DNA of 64,000 nucleotides, taken from the NCBI GenBank assembly GCA_964416315.1, contig CAYQDR010000008.1:1-64000 (forward strand), read 5' to 3'. This document shows, in pieces, positions 25,429-34,047 of this stretch. Each line of letters starts with the position of its first letter. Within the stretch, counting starts at the first letter, position 1. A program made the position numbers and the translations under genes. Source of the stretch: CAYQDR01 sp964416315. Its GTDB lineage: Bacteria; Methylomirabilota; Methylomirabilia; Rokubacteriales; DASRDR01. The notes under the pieces were generated by a model. That model worked only from the letters and a program-made list of their open reading frames with translations, was not told the DNA's origin and did no database searches.

Positions 25429-26779
25429 CCGTCTTCCCCCGGCGCCGCGCGCGGGCGACGTCGGGGGTCTCCTGAAGGACGACCTCGTAGAGCCGGGCGG
25501 TGCGGTCGCCGGATTTCCGGAGGAGCCGGCCCAGGCGCTGCACGGCCTCGCGGACTCCTTTCTCGCCGCCCAGCACGACGCCCACCTTCACGGCCGGCGC
25601 GTCCCAGCCTTCGTTGAGGACCTCGCAGGCCGCCAGCGCCTTGATGCGGCCGGCGGCGAAGGCGTCGAGCACCCGGTTGCGCTCGTGCTTGTCGGAGTGG
25701 GCGGTGAGGGCGGGGATGAGGAACCGCGCCGAGACGTCGAGGGCCATGCGGTTCGAGGCGGTGAAGACGACGCAGGGCTCGTCGGGGTGCAGGCGGAAGA
25801 CGTCCTCGAGGACGCGGAGCTTCTCGGCCGAGCGGTGGACGATGGCCAGCTTGCGCCGCCAGCCCCGGAGGATCTCCCGGGCGGGAGGGTCGGTGCGCGA
25901 GCGCCGGGCGATCTCCCTCCAGTCGAAGGCGCCCTCCTCGCGCTGCCGCGCGGCCACGTACCGACGGATGCTCCGCGACAGCTCGTCGAACTCCGCCTGC
26001 TCCGCCTCGGTGAGGTAGATCGGCACCCGGACGATCACGTAGTCGGCCACCGTCCGGCCCCGGGCCTGGGCGAGGTCCTCCTCGTACACGACGGGCCCGA
26101 TCAGGTCGGCCAGCATGGCGTCGCGCCCGTCGGCCCGTCCGGGCGTCGCGCTGAGGCCCAGCCTGAGCGGCGCGAGGCAGTCGAGCGCGCTCTCGTGCTG
26201 GGTGGGGCCGGGCAGATGGTGGGCCTCGTCGTAGACGATCAGCCGGTAGCGATTGCCGATCTCCTTCATGTGGATCCAGGCGCTGTCGTAGGTAGTGACC
26301 GTGATGGGCCAGACCTCCTGCCGCCCGTCGCCCAGCACGCCGGCGTCGAAGCCGAGCCCGGTCTTGATGCGCCGCTGCCACTGGTACATGAGGTCGCGGA
26401 GCGGCGCGACGACGAGCGCCGGCGCCTGGTGGCGGGCGAGGATCGCCAGCGCGATCTCGGTCTTGCCGGTGCCGGTGGGCTTGACGACCACGCCGCGGCC
26501 GCCCGCCCGCTCCCACGCGTCGATCGCCGCGTGCTGGTCGCGCCGGAGCGGGGGCAGGGCCGGCCGGAGCGCCGGGGCCGGGAAGAAGCGCGCGGCCCGG
26601 TCGCTCAGGGTGAGCCGGAAGGCCGCGGCGTCCTCGCACACCCGGAAGTGGTTGAGGGCGGCCGTGCGCCAGGCCCCGACCCGCGCGTCCCAGACGAAGT
26701 AGGGCGGCACCCGGGCCGTCGCGGGCGCCTCCAGGCGCAGCGAGCCCCGGTCGAAGCTCAGCGCGTGCGCACGTGCCAT
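25367..26779 (-). CDS. XPB-like SF2 DNA helicase
   Basis: This 470-residue DEAD/DEAH helicase has Walker A VVVKPTGTGKTEIALAIL at about residues 97-114, motif II YDEAHHLPGPTQHESALDCL, motif III LRLGLSATPGRADGRD, and C-terminal motifs FAAGRIKALAACEVLNEGWD and EAVQRLGRLLRKSGD. The N-terminal 75 residues resemble the damage-recognition-like part of short XPB proteins, and RAD inside SATPGRAD is the XPB RED-like motif. ATG 26779 gives MARAHALSF; the longer frame to 27088 has no family support. It is followed by its Bax1 partner. A DNA repair role is likely, and defence against foreign DNA is an untested alternative. Confidence 0.85.
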   Translation of the reverse strand: MARAHALSFDRGSLRLEAPATARVPPYFVWDARVGAWRTAALNHFRVCEDAAAFRLTLSDRAARFFPAPALRPALPPLRRDQHAAIDAWERAGGRGVVVKPTGTGKTEIALAILARHQAPALVVAPLRDLMYQWQRRIKTGLGFDAGVLGDGRQEVWPITVTTYDSAWIHMKEIGNRYRLIVYDEAHHLPGPTQHESALDCLAPLRLGLSATPGRADGRDAMLADLIGPVVYEEDLAQARGRTVADYVIVRVPIYLTEAEQAEFDELSRSIRRYVAARQREEGAFDWREIARRSRTDPPAREILRGWRRKLAIVHRSAEKLRVLEDVFRLHPDEPCVVFTASNRMALDVSARFLIPALTAHSDKHERNRVLDAFAAGRIKALAACEVLNEGWDAPAVKVGVVLGGEKGVREAVQRLGRLLRKSGDRTARLYEVVLQETPDVARARRRGKTDAYRRAPRLSLGQAKQLDLF

Positions 26780-27336
26780 GGGTGTATGTGTATCGGAGCG
26801 CTCGCGCGCATGCAAGCGGGTCACCGGGGCTTCGGGACTCGAGGTGCTGACCACGGGCGGCAGGGGCCGCAACTCTAGAGTGCAGATCCAACGAAATTCG
26901 GCGAAGAGTCCCCCGCGGGTGGCGCCGGTGAGGACCCCGGCGCGCCGAGGCAGAGGGGGCCCCTTCGCGGTCCTGCCGCGAGGCGCGGACTCGGGACAGG
27001 GCGCGAGCGGGTGACGGCGCCGAGGCGCGTCCGGGGCGAACCGGCGCCAGGACCCGCGGGGGTTCGCCGGGGATACTCGGATCGGCACTCTAGGGCAGGC
27101 GAGCGGACGCGCTCACCGCGTGGCGGGAGGCGGCCGCGCCCGGGCCGGTCCTCGGGGGTCGCTCCGTCGGCGAGAAGCTCGCTGGCCGAGCGCCTCGCCG
27201 TGTTCTTCTACGCTCAGGGGACAGTATACGCGCGGCCCCGGCCCGGCCATCCGGGGCGGGACGTCACCCGGCCGCCCGCTGTGCCTCGGCCAAAGGGGAG
27301 GCATCCCCTCGAGCTTTCTGCACTACACTGGGGCCG
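26780..27336. other. Non-coding stretch between helicase and YfhO remnant
   Basis: No frame here resembles a known protein on either strand. It should hold the divergent promoters for the XPB-Bax1 pair and the YfhO gene. TACACT at 27323-27328 lies 9 bases before the GTG at 27337 and could be a -10. No strong palindrome or repeat was seen. Confidence 0.4.
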
Positions 27337-28092
27337 GTGAGGGCAGAGACCGGACGCCGAGTTGCACGGTGGCGCTGGCTGCCGGACGCGGGCGCCATCG
27401 TCACCGTCGCGGCGCTCGTGCTGATCAAGTGCTGGCCGCTCGTTCGCCCCTGGGAGCGCGAGTACATTGGTGGCGATTTCGCACTCAGCATCGAGCCGCA
27501 CTTCTACCACTGGCTCAAGCGGGGAGTGGTCCTCCTCTGGGACCCGACGATCGGCACCGGGTCCTGGCTGCTCGGCGGCGGTACCCACCCCCGGTTTCCG
27601 GTCATTGCGAACCTCCACCTTCTATCCATGCTGCCCTCGGGCTGGGCGCTCTGCTGCTGGCTTTCGGCGATCACTTCACCCTCTACCGGCTGGCCTTCGA
27701 CCTGGTTCCGGGAGTGGCGTTCTTCCGGATCCCGGCGCGGATCCTGATCCTCTTCAACCTCGCGGTGGCCATGCTCGCCGGCGTGGGGGTGCATGCCTTA
27801 CTCGGCAGGCGGGACCTTCGCGGCCTCGGGCGCTTCGTGCGCTGGGGCACGGGGCTTGCCGCCGCGGCTGCCCCGGCGATGTACCTGCTCCTCCTCTGGA
27901 GCGCCGAGGAAGCCCTCGCCAGCGCCGCGGCGACCCTCGTCGATCAGTACGTGCTGCTCCTCCTTGTCCTGGCTGGGAGTCTCGGGAGCGACCGCGCTGG
28001 CGCTCGCGCTCGGCGGCGTCCTGGCTTGGCGCCGACGGGCCGATCCGGTCCAGGCGCAGTCGCCGGAGGACGATCACGCCACGCCGAGGTAG
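27337..28092 (+). pseudogene. Broken YfhO-family membrane protein gene (N-terminal part, middle part and tail)
   Basis: Three pieces of one large membrane protein lie in three successive frames. The first (27337 to about 27640) holds the N-terminus with YIGGDFALSIEPHFYHWLKR and PVIANLHLLSML. The second (about 27640-27970) holds GDHFTLYRLAFDLVPGVAFF and RIPARILILFNLAVAMLAGV. The third (27971-28092) holds only the tail GGVLAWRRRADPVQAQSPED. Intact YfhO proteins have about 800 residues, so several hundred are missing and both joins shift frame. The family helps load sugars onto surface polymers. The tail piece is an exact copy of sequence at 35993-36114. Confidence 0.7.
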
Positions 28093-28157
28093 GGGCGCCT
28101 CTCCGGATCCGCCGTGCCCGCCCCGGCCCTTGCCGGGCCGGCCGGCCGCGCGCTAGA
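27971..28157 (+). repeat. Exact 187-bp direct repeat, copy 1
   Basis: Every base from GGCTGGGAGTCTCGGG to CGCGCGCTAGA is identical to 35993-36179, 8,022 bases away in the same orientation. Flanking sequence differs completely on both sides. The repeat covers the last 40 codons of a YfhO gene, its TAG stop and a downstream GC hairpin region. Confidence 0.95.
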
Positions 28158-28380
28158 AACAAGCGGATAAGCAAGAGACTCCTTGACGGGCCCAAGTCTG
28201 CACGAACCTGTCAGACTCGATCACGAGCAGTCGCGTCGGGGGCAAGAGTCGAGCGGCGCGCCGACTGCCAGGTATGACGCTCCGAGCGCGCACCCGCGCG
28301 GGGGTGCTGCGCGCCTCGGGCGCAGGTACCCGGCCCGCGCAACCCCGTCCTGGAGGAGCCTTTGCAGGGGGCTGCCTCCC

Positions 28381-29355
28381 TCAGGGGGGCGCCGGCGCGA
28401 CGGGCCCGTAGAGATGGCACTCGACGCGGGCGCCCTCGGCCGCGACCGGCTGGGGCGGGACGGCGCGGCACTGCGGCAGGCGCTCCGGGCAGCGCGGGTG
28501 GAAGGCGCACCCGGAGGGGGGGTCGAGGGGGTCCGGGAAGCCGGCTCCCAGGCGGGTCTCGGGGATGCCGAGGCCGGGCTCGGGCGTGAGCACCGAGGCG
28601 AGGAGCGCACGGGTGTAGGGGTGGCGCGGGCGGCGGAACAGCTCGTCGGTTTCCGCCTCCTCCACGATCCGCCCCAGGTACATCACCGCCACCCGGGTCG
28701 CCATGTGCTCGACCACGGCGAGGTTGTGGCTGATGAGGATGTAGGTCAGACCGAGCTCCCGGCCGAGGTCGGCGAGCAGGTTCAGGATCTGTGACTGCAC
28801 CGACACGTCGAGCGCGGAGGTGGGCTCGTCGCAGATCACGACCGCCGGCTTCATGACCAGGGCCCGCGCGATGGCGACACGCTGGCGCTGGCCCCCGGAG
28901 AGCTGGTGCGGGTAGCTGTCGACGAGGCGCCGGGACAGGCCCACCAGGTCCATCAGCTCGAGCACCCGGCTCCGCCAGTCGGCCCGCCCGCCGACCCGGT
29001 GGACGCGCAGCGGGAGCGAGACGATCGCGCTCACCGGCTTGCGCGGGTTGAGCGACGAGTACGGGTCCTGGAAGACGGGCTGGATCCGCCGCGCGATCTC
29101 CCGGCGCGTGAGGGTCGCGAGCGGCCGGCCGTCGAGCCGCACCTCGCCGCCGGTCGCCGGGAGGAGCCCGAGCAGGATCCGGGCGAGGGTGGTCTTGCCA
29201 CAGCCCGACTCGCCCACCAGGCCGAGCACGCCCCCGCGCTCCACGGCGAGCGAGACGCCGGCGACGGCGCGCAGGGGCCGCGCGGGCCGGAGCAGGCCGG
29301 TCCGGACCGCGAAGGTCTGCGAGACGTCGCGGGCCTCCAGGATGGGCGGGCTCAC
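28381..29355 (-). CDS. dppF: Dipeptide/oligopeptide ABC ATPase, DppF type
   Basis: This 324-residue ATPase has Walker A GESGCGKTTL, the Q-loop region RIQPVFQDPYSSLNPRKPVS, signature QLSGGQRQRVAIARAL, Walker B AVVICDEPTSALDVSVQSQI and the switch ILISHNLAVVEHMATR. The C-terminal oligo_HPY segment HPYTRALLASVLTPEP and a four-Cys-type tail (CAFHPRCPERLPQCR) mark it as an Opp/Dpp ATPase. GTG 29355 overlaps the dppD stop as GTGA. It closes the dppBCDF operon on the minus strand. Confidence 0.92.
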   Translation of the reverse strand: MSPPILEARDVSQTFAVRTGLLRPARPLRAVAGVSLAVERGGVLGLVGESGCGKTTLARILLGLLPATGGEVRLDGRPLATLTRREIARRIQPVFQDPYSSLNPRKPVSAIVSLPLRVHRVGGRADWRSRVLELMDLVGLSRRLVDSYPHQLSGGQRQRVAIARALVMKPAVVICDEPTSALDVSVQSQILNLLADLGRELGLTYILISHNLAVVEHMATRVAVMYLGRIVEEAETDELFRRPRHPYTRALLASVLTPEPGLGIPETRLGAGFPDPLDPPSGCAFHPRCPERLPQCRAVPPQPVAAEGARVECHLYGPVAPAPP

Positions 29356-30359
29356 GCCGTCACTGGCTCCGGGGGGCGCGCGGTGCGTTCGCCGGGCGGG
29401 AACAGGCAGCGGTAGGCGCGCCCCGGCGCCACCGCCGTGAAGCCAACGTCGGTGGCCGCGCAGGCCGGCTCCGCGTAGACACAGCGGTCGCGGAAGCTGC
29501 ACCCGGCGAGCCGGCCGATCAGCGTCGGCACCATCCCGGGGATCGAGCCGAGCCGCTCGCCACGCCGCGTCCGGCCGGGCACCGGGACGCAGGCGAGGAG
29601 GGCCTGCGTGTAGGGGTGTAGCGGGTCCGTGAGCACCTCGCGGACCGTCCCCGTCTCCACGACCTGCCCGGCGTACATGACGGCGACCCGGTCGGCCACC
29701 CGCGCGACGATGCCGAGGTCGTGGGTGATCAGGATCACGCCCATGCGGAACTCGCGCCGGAGGTCGGCGAGCAGGCGCAGGATCTGCGCCTGGATGGTGA
29801 CGTCCAGCGCCGTGGTGGGCTCGTCGGCGACCACCAGGTCGGGCTCGCACATGAGCGCCATGGCGATCATGACGCGCTGGCGCAGGCCCCCGGAGAGCTG
29901 GTGCGGGTACTGGCGGAGCCGGCTGGCGGCGGCCGGGATCCCGACCTTGTCCAGGAGGAAGACGGCCCGGTCGCGCGCCGCCCCGCGCGAGACCCGGCGG
30001 TGGCGGCGCAGCACCTCGACCAGCTGGTTGCCGATGGTGTAGGTCGGGTTGAGCGCGGTCATCGGCTCCTGGAACACCATCGCCAGCCGGTCGCCGCGGA
30101 GGTCGGCCATGCCGCGCTCCGGGAGGCCGAGGAGGTCCTGGCCCGCGAAGACAAGGCGCGCCGCGCTCCGGCGGGCATTCCGGGGCAGGAGGCCCATCAC
30201 CGACAGCGCGGTAAGCGACTTCCCGCAGCCCGACTCGCCGACGATGCACAGCGTCTCCCCGTGGTCGACTTCGAAGCTCACGCCGCGCACCGGGTGGAGC
30301 ACCCCGGCCGCGAGCGGGATCTCGACCCGCAGCGCCTCGACCTCGAGGACCGCGCTCAG
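29352..30359 (-). CDS. dppD: Dipeptide/oligopeptide ABC ATPase, DppD type, apparent CTG start
   Basis: This 335-residue ATPase has Walker A GESGCGKSLT, FQEPMTALNPTYTIGNQL, signature QLSGGLRQRVMIAMAL, Walker B VVADEPTTALDVTIQAQILR and a C-terminal Cys-rich oligo_HPY tail (CSFRDRCVYAEPAC). The protein must begin before AVLEVEALRVEIPL, its first strand, yet the only start-like codon there is CTG at 30359, overlapping the dppC stop as CTGA. The first GTG lies about 20 codons inside and would delete that strand. A CTG start is therefore inferred. Confidence 0.88.
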   Translation of the reverse strand: MSAVLEVEALRVEIPLAAGVLHPVRGVSFEVDHGETLCIVGESGCGKSLTALSVMGLLPRNARRSAARLVFAGQDLLGLPERGMADLRGDRLAMVFQEPMTALNPTYTIGNQLVEVLRRHRRVSRGAARDRAVFLLDKVGIPAAASRLRQYPHQLSGGLRQRVMIAMALMCEPDLVVADEPTTALDVTIQAQILRLLADLRREFRMGVILITHDLGIVARVADRVAVMYAGQVVETGTVREVLTDPLHPYTQALLACVPVPGRTRRGERLGSIPGMVPTLIGRLAGCSFRDRCVYAEPACAATDVGFTAVAPGRAYRCLFPPGERTARPPEPVTA

Positions 30360-31267
30360 GCCCGGGCCTCCGGCGCGGTGACGTCCCGGATGCCGTCGCC
30401 GAGGAGGTTGATCGACAGCACGAGCAGGAACAGCGCCACCCCCGGCATCGCGATCAGGGACGGCTTCACGAACATGAACTGCTTGCCCTCGGCCACCATG
30501 AGCCCCCAGGACGGGAGCGGCGGCTGGACGCCGAGCCCGAGGAACGAGAGCGCCGCCTCGAGCAGGATGGCCTGGGCCATCTCCAGGGTGGCGACGACGA
30601 TCAGGTGGTTCATGGTGTTCGGCAGGATCTCCGACAGCACGATCCGGAGCGGGGAGCAGCCCGCCGCCTGCGCCGCCGTCACGTAGTCGAGCACCCGGGC
30701 CTGCTGCGTCGCGCTCCGCATCACCACGGCGAAGCGGTCCCAGAGCAGGAAGCCGAGCACCGAGATCACCACGCGGAGCGAGCTGCCGACGAGCGCCACC
30801 ACCGCCAGCGCCACCAGCACCACCGGGATCGACAGCCTCGTGGTGACGAGGAAGGTGATGGCGAGGTCGGTCCGGCCGCCAAAGTAGCCAGCCGTGATGC
30901 CGAGCGTGGCGCCGATCAGCCCCGAGATCACCATCGCCGAGACGCCGATCAGGAGCGAGATCCGCGAGCCGTAGATGACGCGCGAGAGGTAGTCGCGCCC
31001 GAGGTTGTCGGTGCCGAGCGGGTGCGCCCACGTGCCGCCGGCGTGCCAGCCCGCCGCCAGCATCCGCCGCGACAGCTCCTGATCGTAGGGGTCGTGGGGC
31101 GCGAGCCACGGGGCGAGGAGCGCCAGCCCGAGGATGAGGAGGAGCGCGCTCCCGCCGAAGACGATCCCGCCATGTCGGAGGGTCCGGCGCCGGAGGAGGG
31201 CAGCCGGTGTCGGCGCCGCCGCGGCGGCGTCGAGCAACAGGGCGGGGGGCGGTCCGGGCGCCGGCAC
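30356..31267 (-). CDS. dppC: Dipeptide/oligopeptide ABC permease, DppC type
   Basis: This 303-residue permease has a 30-residue cytoplasmic N-terminus, a first membrane helix, then HPLGTDNLGRDYLSRVIYGS, the DppC hallmark, and a five-helix core. The docking loop is in TAAQAAGCSPLRIVLSEILP, and FLGLGVQPPLPSWGLMVAEG is conserved. GTG 31267 is chosen; a CTG four codons earlier overlaps the dppB stop as CTGA and could serve instead. It pairs with DppB. Confidence 0.9.
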   Translation of the reverse strand: MPAPGPPPALLLDAAAAAPTPAALLRRRTLRHGGIVFGGSALLLILGLALLAPWLAPHDPYDQELSRRMLAAGWHAGGTWAHPLGTDNLGRDYLSRVIYGSRISLLIGVSAMVISGLIGATLGITAGYFGGRTDLAITFLVTTRLSIPVVLVALAVVALVGSSLRVVISVLGFLLWDRFAVVMRSATQQARVLDYVTAAQAAGCSPLRIVLSEILPNTMNHLIVVATLEMAQAILLEAALSFLGLGVQPPLPSWGLMVAEGKQFMFVKPSLIAMPGVALFLLVLSINLLGDGIRDVTAPEARA

Positions 31268-31275
31268 GCGCGCGC

Positions 31276-32193
31276 TCAGCCCACCCGGAGGCGGGGGTCG
31301 AGGAGGGCGTTCAGCAGGTCGGCCAAAAGGTTCAGGCCGACGTAGAGGAGGGCGAGGATCAGGACGATGGCCTGGACCAGCGGGAAGTCCGAGCGGGTGA
31401 TCGACTCCCAGGCGAGGAACCCGATCCCGCGCAGGGCGAAGACGGTCTCGATGACGACCGAGCCCCCGAGCATGAAGCCGAGCTGGACGGCCGCCAGGGA
31501 GACCACCGGGATGATCGCGTTGCGGAGGGCGTGCTTGAAGAGGATCCTCGGGGTGCGGATCCCCTTGGCCCGGGCGGTGCGGATATAGTCGGAGGCCAGC
31601 ACCTCGAGCATCCCGGTGCGCGTGAGCCGCATGAAGGCCGGCGTGGCGTAGTAGCCGAGGGCGATCGCCGGCATGACGAAGTGCGCCCAGGTGTCGCTCC
31701 CGGTGATCGGGAGCCAGCGGAGCGCGACGCCGAAGAGCAGGATGAGCATGAGCGAGAACCAGAAGCTCGGCATGGCCTGGCCCACCACCGACAGCGTGAG
31801 CGCCAGGCGGTCGAGCCAGGTGTTCGGCCGGACGGCGGCGAGGACGCCGAGCGGGATGGCGAGGACCACGGCGAAGCCGAGCGCCAGGCCGCCCAGGGTC
31901 ATGGTCACCGGCAGCCGCTCGCCGATCACCTCCGAGGCCGGGAGCTGGAAGTAGTAGGACTCGCCGAAGTCCCCCCGGACGACCCGGCCGAGCCACTCGA
32001 CGTAGCGGATCAGCACCGGCCGGTCGAGGCCGAGCTGCCGCCGGAGCGCCTGCACGTCGGCGGCCCGCGCCTCGGGCCCCGCGATCGCCTGGGCGAGGTC
32101 GCCTGCCAGGTTGAGGAGCAGGAAGCTCAGGAGCGACACGGTCGCCGCCACCAGGAGAGCGAGGAGGACGCGCTTGCCCGTGTATCGCAGCAT
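31276..32193 (-). CDS. dppB: Dipeptide/oligopeptide ABC permease, DppB type
   Basis: This 305-residue permease has six membrane helices. It begins MLRYTGKRVLLALLVAATVS, contains VVRGDFGESYYFQLPASEVI and has the docking loop DYIRTARAKGIRTPRILFKH. It lies 169 bases after the binding-protein gene; the gap (32194-32362) holds GC-rich sequence but no gene. It is the first permease of a complete binding protein-B-C-D-F operon, unlike the incomplete one at 6.6-10.1 kb. Confidence 0.92.
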   Translation of the reverse strand: MLRYTGKRVLLALLVAATVSLLSFLLLNLAGDLAQAIAGPEARAADVQALRRQLGLDRPVLIRYVEWLGRVVRGDFGESYYFQLPASEVIGERLPVTMTLGGLALGFAVVLAIPLGVLAAVRPNTWLDRLALTLSVVGQAMPSFWFSLMLILLFGVALRWLPITGSDTWAHFVMPAIALGYYATPAFMRLTRTGMLEVLASDYIRTARAKGIRTPRILFKHALRNAIIPVVSLAAVQLGFMLGGSVVIETVFALRGIGFLAWESITRSDFPLVQAIVLILALLYVGLNLLADLLNALLDPRLRVG

Positions 32194-32362
32194 GGCGGTT
32201 TTCTCCGGCGCGCGCGGACCGGTCCCCGGCGGCCCGCGCGCGGGGCAGGTCCGGGCGCGCGCTCCGGGGCGCCTGTCCCGGGCGCCTAGCGAGCCACGGC
32301 GTCGGCGCTCAGTTCACCCTCGGGGGGAGCGACCGCCACTCCACCCCCTCAGCCGGCGGCGA

Positions 32363-33886
32363 TCACTTCCACTTCGCGCGGAAGAAGAGCGGTGTCTCGT
32401 CGGGACTCGGCGTGAAGTCGAGTTCCTTCGCGTAGGCGTAGTTCATCACGTAGGTGAACAGCGGCACCCAGTAGGCCTGCTCCGCGATCCGTTGCAGGGC
32501 CTTCGCGTAGTTCTCCTTGCGCCCCGCCGCGCTGGTCGAGGTGTCGCCGGCCTTGAGCCACGCGATGACCTGGGGGTCCCGCGCGAGGTCGGCGTCCTCG
32601 CCGCGGAAGAAGTGGCTGGTGATGGCCGACACGTCCCAGATCGAGCTCGACCCCCAGGCCATGAAGTAGAGCTCGGTCTTCCCCGCGTGGTTCTTGTCGC
32701 GCAGGACGGGGTAGGTGTTCCACACCAGGTTCGCCTTGATCCCGGCCGCGCGCAGGTAGCCGATGATCGCCTCGGCGTACGGCCGCTCGCGGTAGGCGTA
32801 GATGTCGGTCTCGAAGCCCTGCGGGTACCCCGCCTCGGCCAGCAGCGCCTTGGCCTTGGCGGGGTCGTAGGCGTAGCGCGCGACCTCCTCCGTGCAGCCG
32901 AACTGGCCCGGGTAGCAGGCGGCGTGGACCACGCGCGACTCGCCCTTGACCAGGTTGCGCGCCATCGCCTCGCGGTCGATGGCGTGGGCGACGGCCTGGC
33001 GTACCTTCAGCTTGGTGAACGGGTGGTTCTTGCCGGTGCGGTTGGCGGCGTCGAAGCCGACGTAGCCGATCCGCATGATCTCCCCCACCTTGGTCTGGAA
33101 CTTCCCCTCCGCGGCGAGCTTCTGGGCGTCGTCGACCGGGACGCGCCAGATCCAGTCGAGGCCGCCGGCGCGGAGCTCGGCGAGCCGGGTGCTGCCGTCC
33201 GGGATCGATCGGTAGACGATCTTCCCGATCGACGGCTTGCCCTTCGGGCTGTCGGCGAAGTAGTCCTTGTTGATCTCGAGGTGGACGGCGCTCCCGGCCT
33301 CCACGCGGGTGACCCGGTACGGGCCGGTCCCCACCGGCTTGACGCCCATCCCCTTGGGGCCGACCTTGGCGTAGTACTCGTTCGGATAGATGGTCAGCGG
33401 ACCGGAGAGGTACTCGAAGGCGGGGGCGAACGGGGCGGCGAGGTGGATCCTGACCTTGTAGTCGCCGAGCTTCTCCGCGCCCTTCATCCAGTTGTAGTCG
33501 CTCGAGGTGGGGATCTTGTGTTCGGGGTTGATGACGAAGTTCACCGAGAAGACGACGTCGTCGGCGTCGAGCTTCTCGCCGTTGTGGAACCGGATCCCCT
33601 CGCGCAGCTCGAACTCGAGCGTCAGGTCGTTTACCCAGCGGAAGGACTTGGCGAGGAGCGGCTTGTACTCGCCGGTGGCCGGGTCCCGGAACAGCAGCGT
33701 GTCCCAGATGTGGTGGGCGAGGATCAGCCCCTCGCGGGAGGTGTCGTAGTAGCGGTCCATCACCTTGATCTCGAGGTCGGACGCCCAGCGCAGGGTGTCG
33801 TCCGCCTTGCCCGCCGTGGCGGGCGGCACGGCGGCGAGGAGCAGGGCGAGCACGAACGAGGCGGTCGCGAGCCGTCGGGACGTCAT
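32363..33886 (-). CDS. Peptide ABC transporter substrate-binding protein (SBP family 5)
   Basis: This 507-residue exported protein has a Sec-type signal (RRLATASFVLALLLAAVPPATA) rather than the Tat signal of the 6.6-kb paralogue. The family core includes LEFELREGIRFHNGEKLDAD followed by DVVFSVNF, and GTGPYRVTRVEAGSAVHLEI. A single Cys pair in HAACYPGQFGCTEE may form a disulphide. ATG 33886 has AGGAGG 8 bases upstream, but that site lies in a perfect palindrome, GGAGGATCCTCC, so it could be masked in the messenger. It heads the dpp operon. Confidence 0.9.
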   Translation of the reverse strand: MTSRRLATASFVLALLLAAVPPATAGKADDTLRWASDLEIKVMDRYYDTSREGLILAHHIWDTLLFRDPATGEYKPLLAKSFRWVNDLTLEFELREGIRFHNGEKLDADDVVFSVNFVINPEHKIPTSSDYNWMKGAEKLGDYKVRIHLAAPFAPAFEYLSGPLTIYPNEYYAKVGPKGMGVKPVGTGPYRVTRVEAGSAVHLEINKDYFADSPKGKPSIGKIVYRSIPDGSTRLAELRAGGLDWIWRVPVDDAQKLAAEGKFQTKVGEIMRIGYVGFDAANRTGKNHPFTKLKVRQAVAHAIDREAMARNLVKGESRVVHAACYPGQFGCTEEVARYAYDPAKAKALLAEAGYPQGFETDIYAYRERPYAEAIIGYLRAAGIKANLVWNTYPVLRDKNHAGKTELYFMAWGSSSIWDVSAITSHFFRGEDADLARDPQVIAWLKAGDTSTSAAGRKENYAKALQRIAEQAYWVPLFTYVMNYAYAKELDFTPSPDETPLFFRAKWK

Positions 33887-34047
33887 CGGAGGATCCTCCT
33901 CTGGGCGCGTGTTGACCGGAGCGGGATGCAGGGCAACCTCACCGATGGGGCATGATAGGGCGAAACGGCTCCCGGCGGCAAGAGGGCGCGCGTGGTCCAG
34001 GGGCCTGGCCGGTCCGCGGAGTGCCGGGAGGACTCGGGAGGGGAACG

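Noticed and set aside
31277..31279. CTG start for dppC
   Set aside because: A normal GTG lies four codons further in at 31267, so a non-standard start is not needed.
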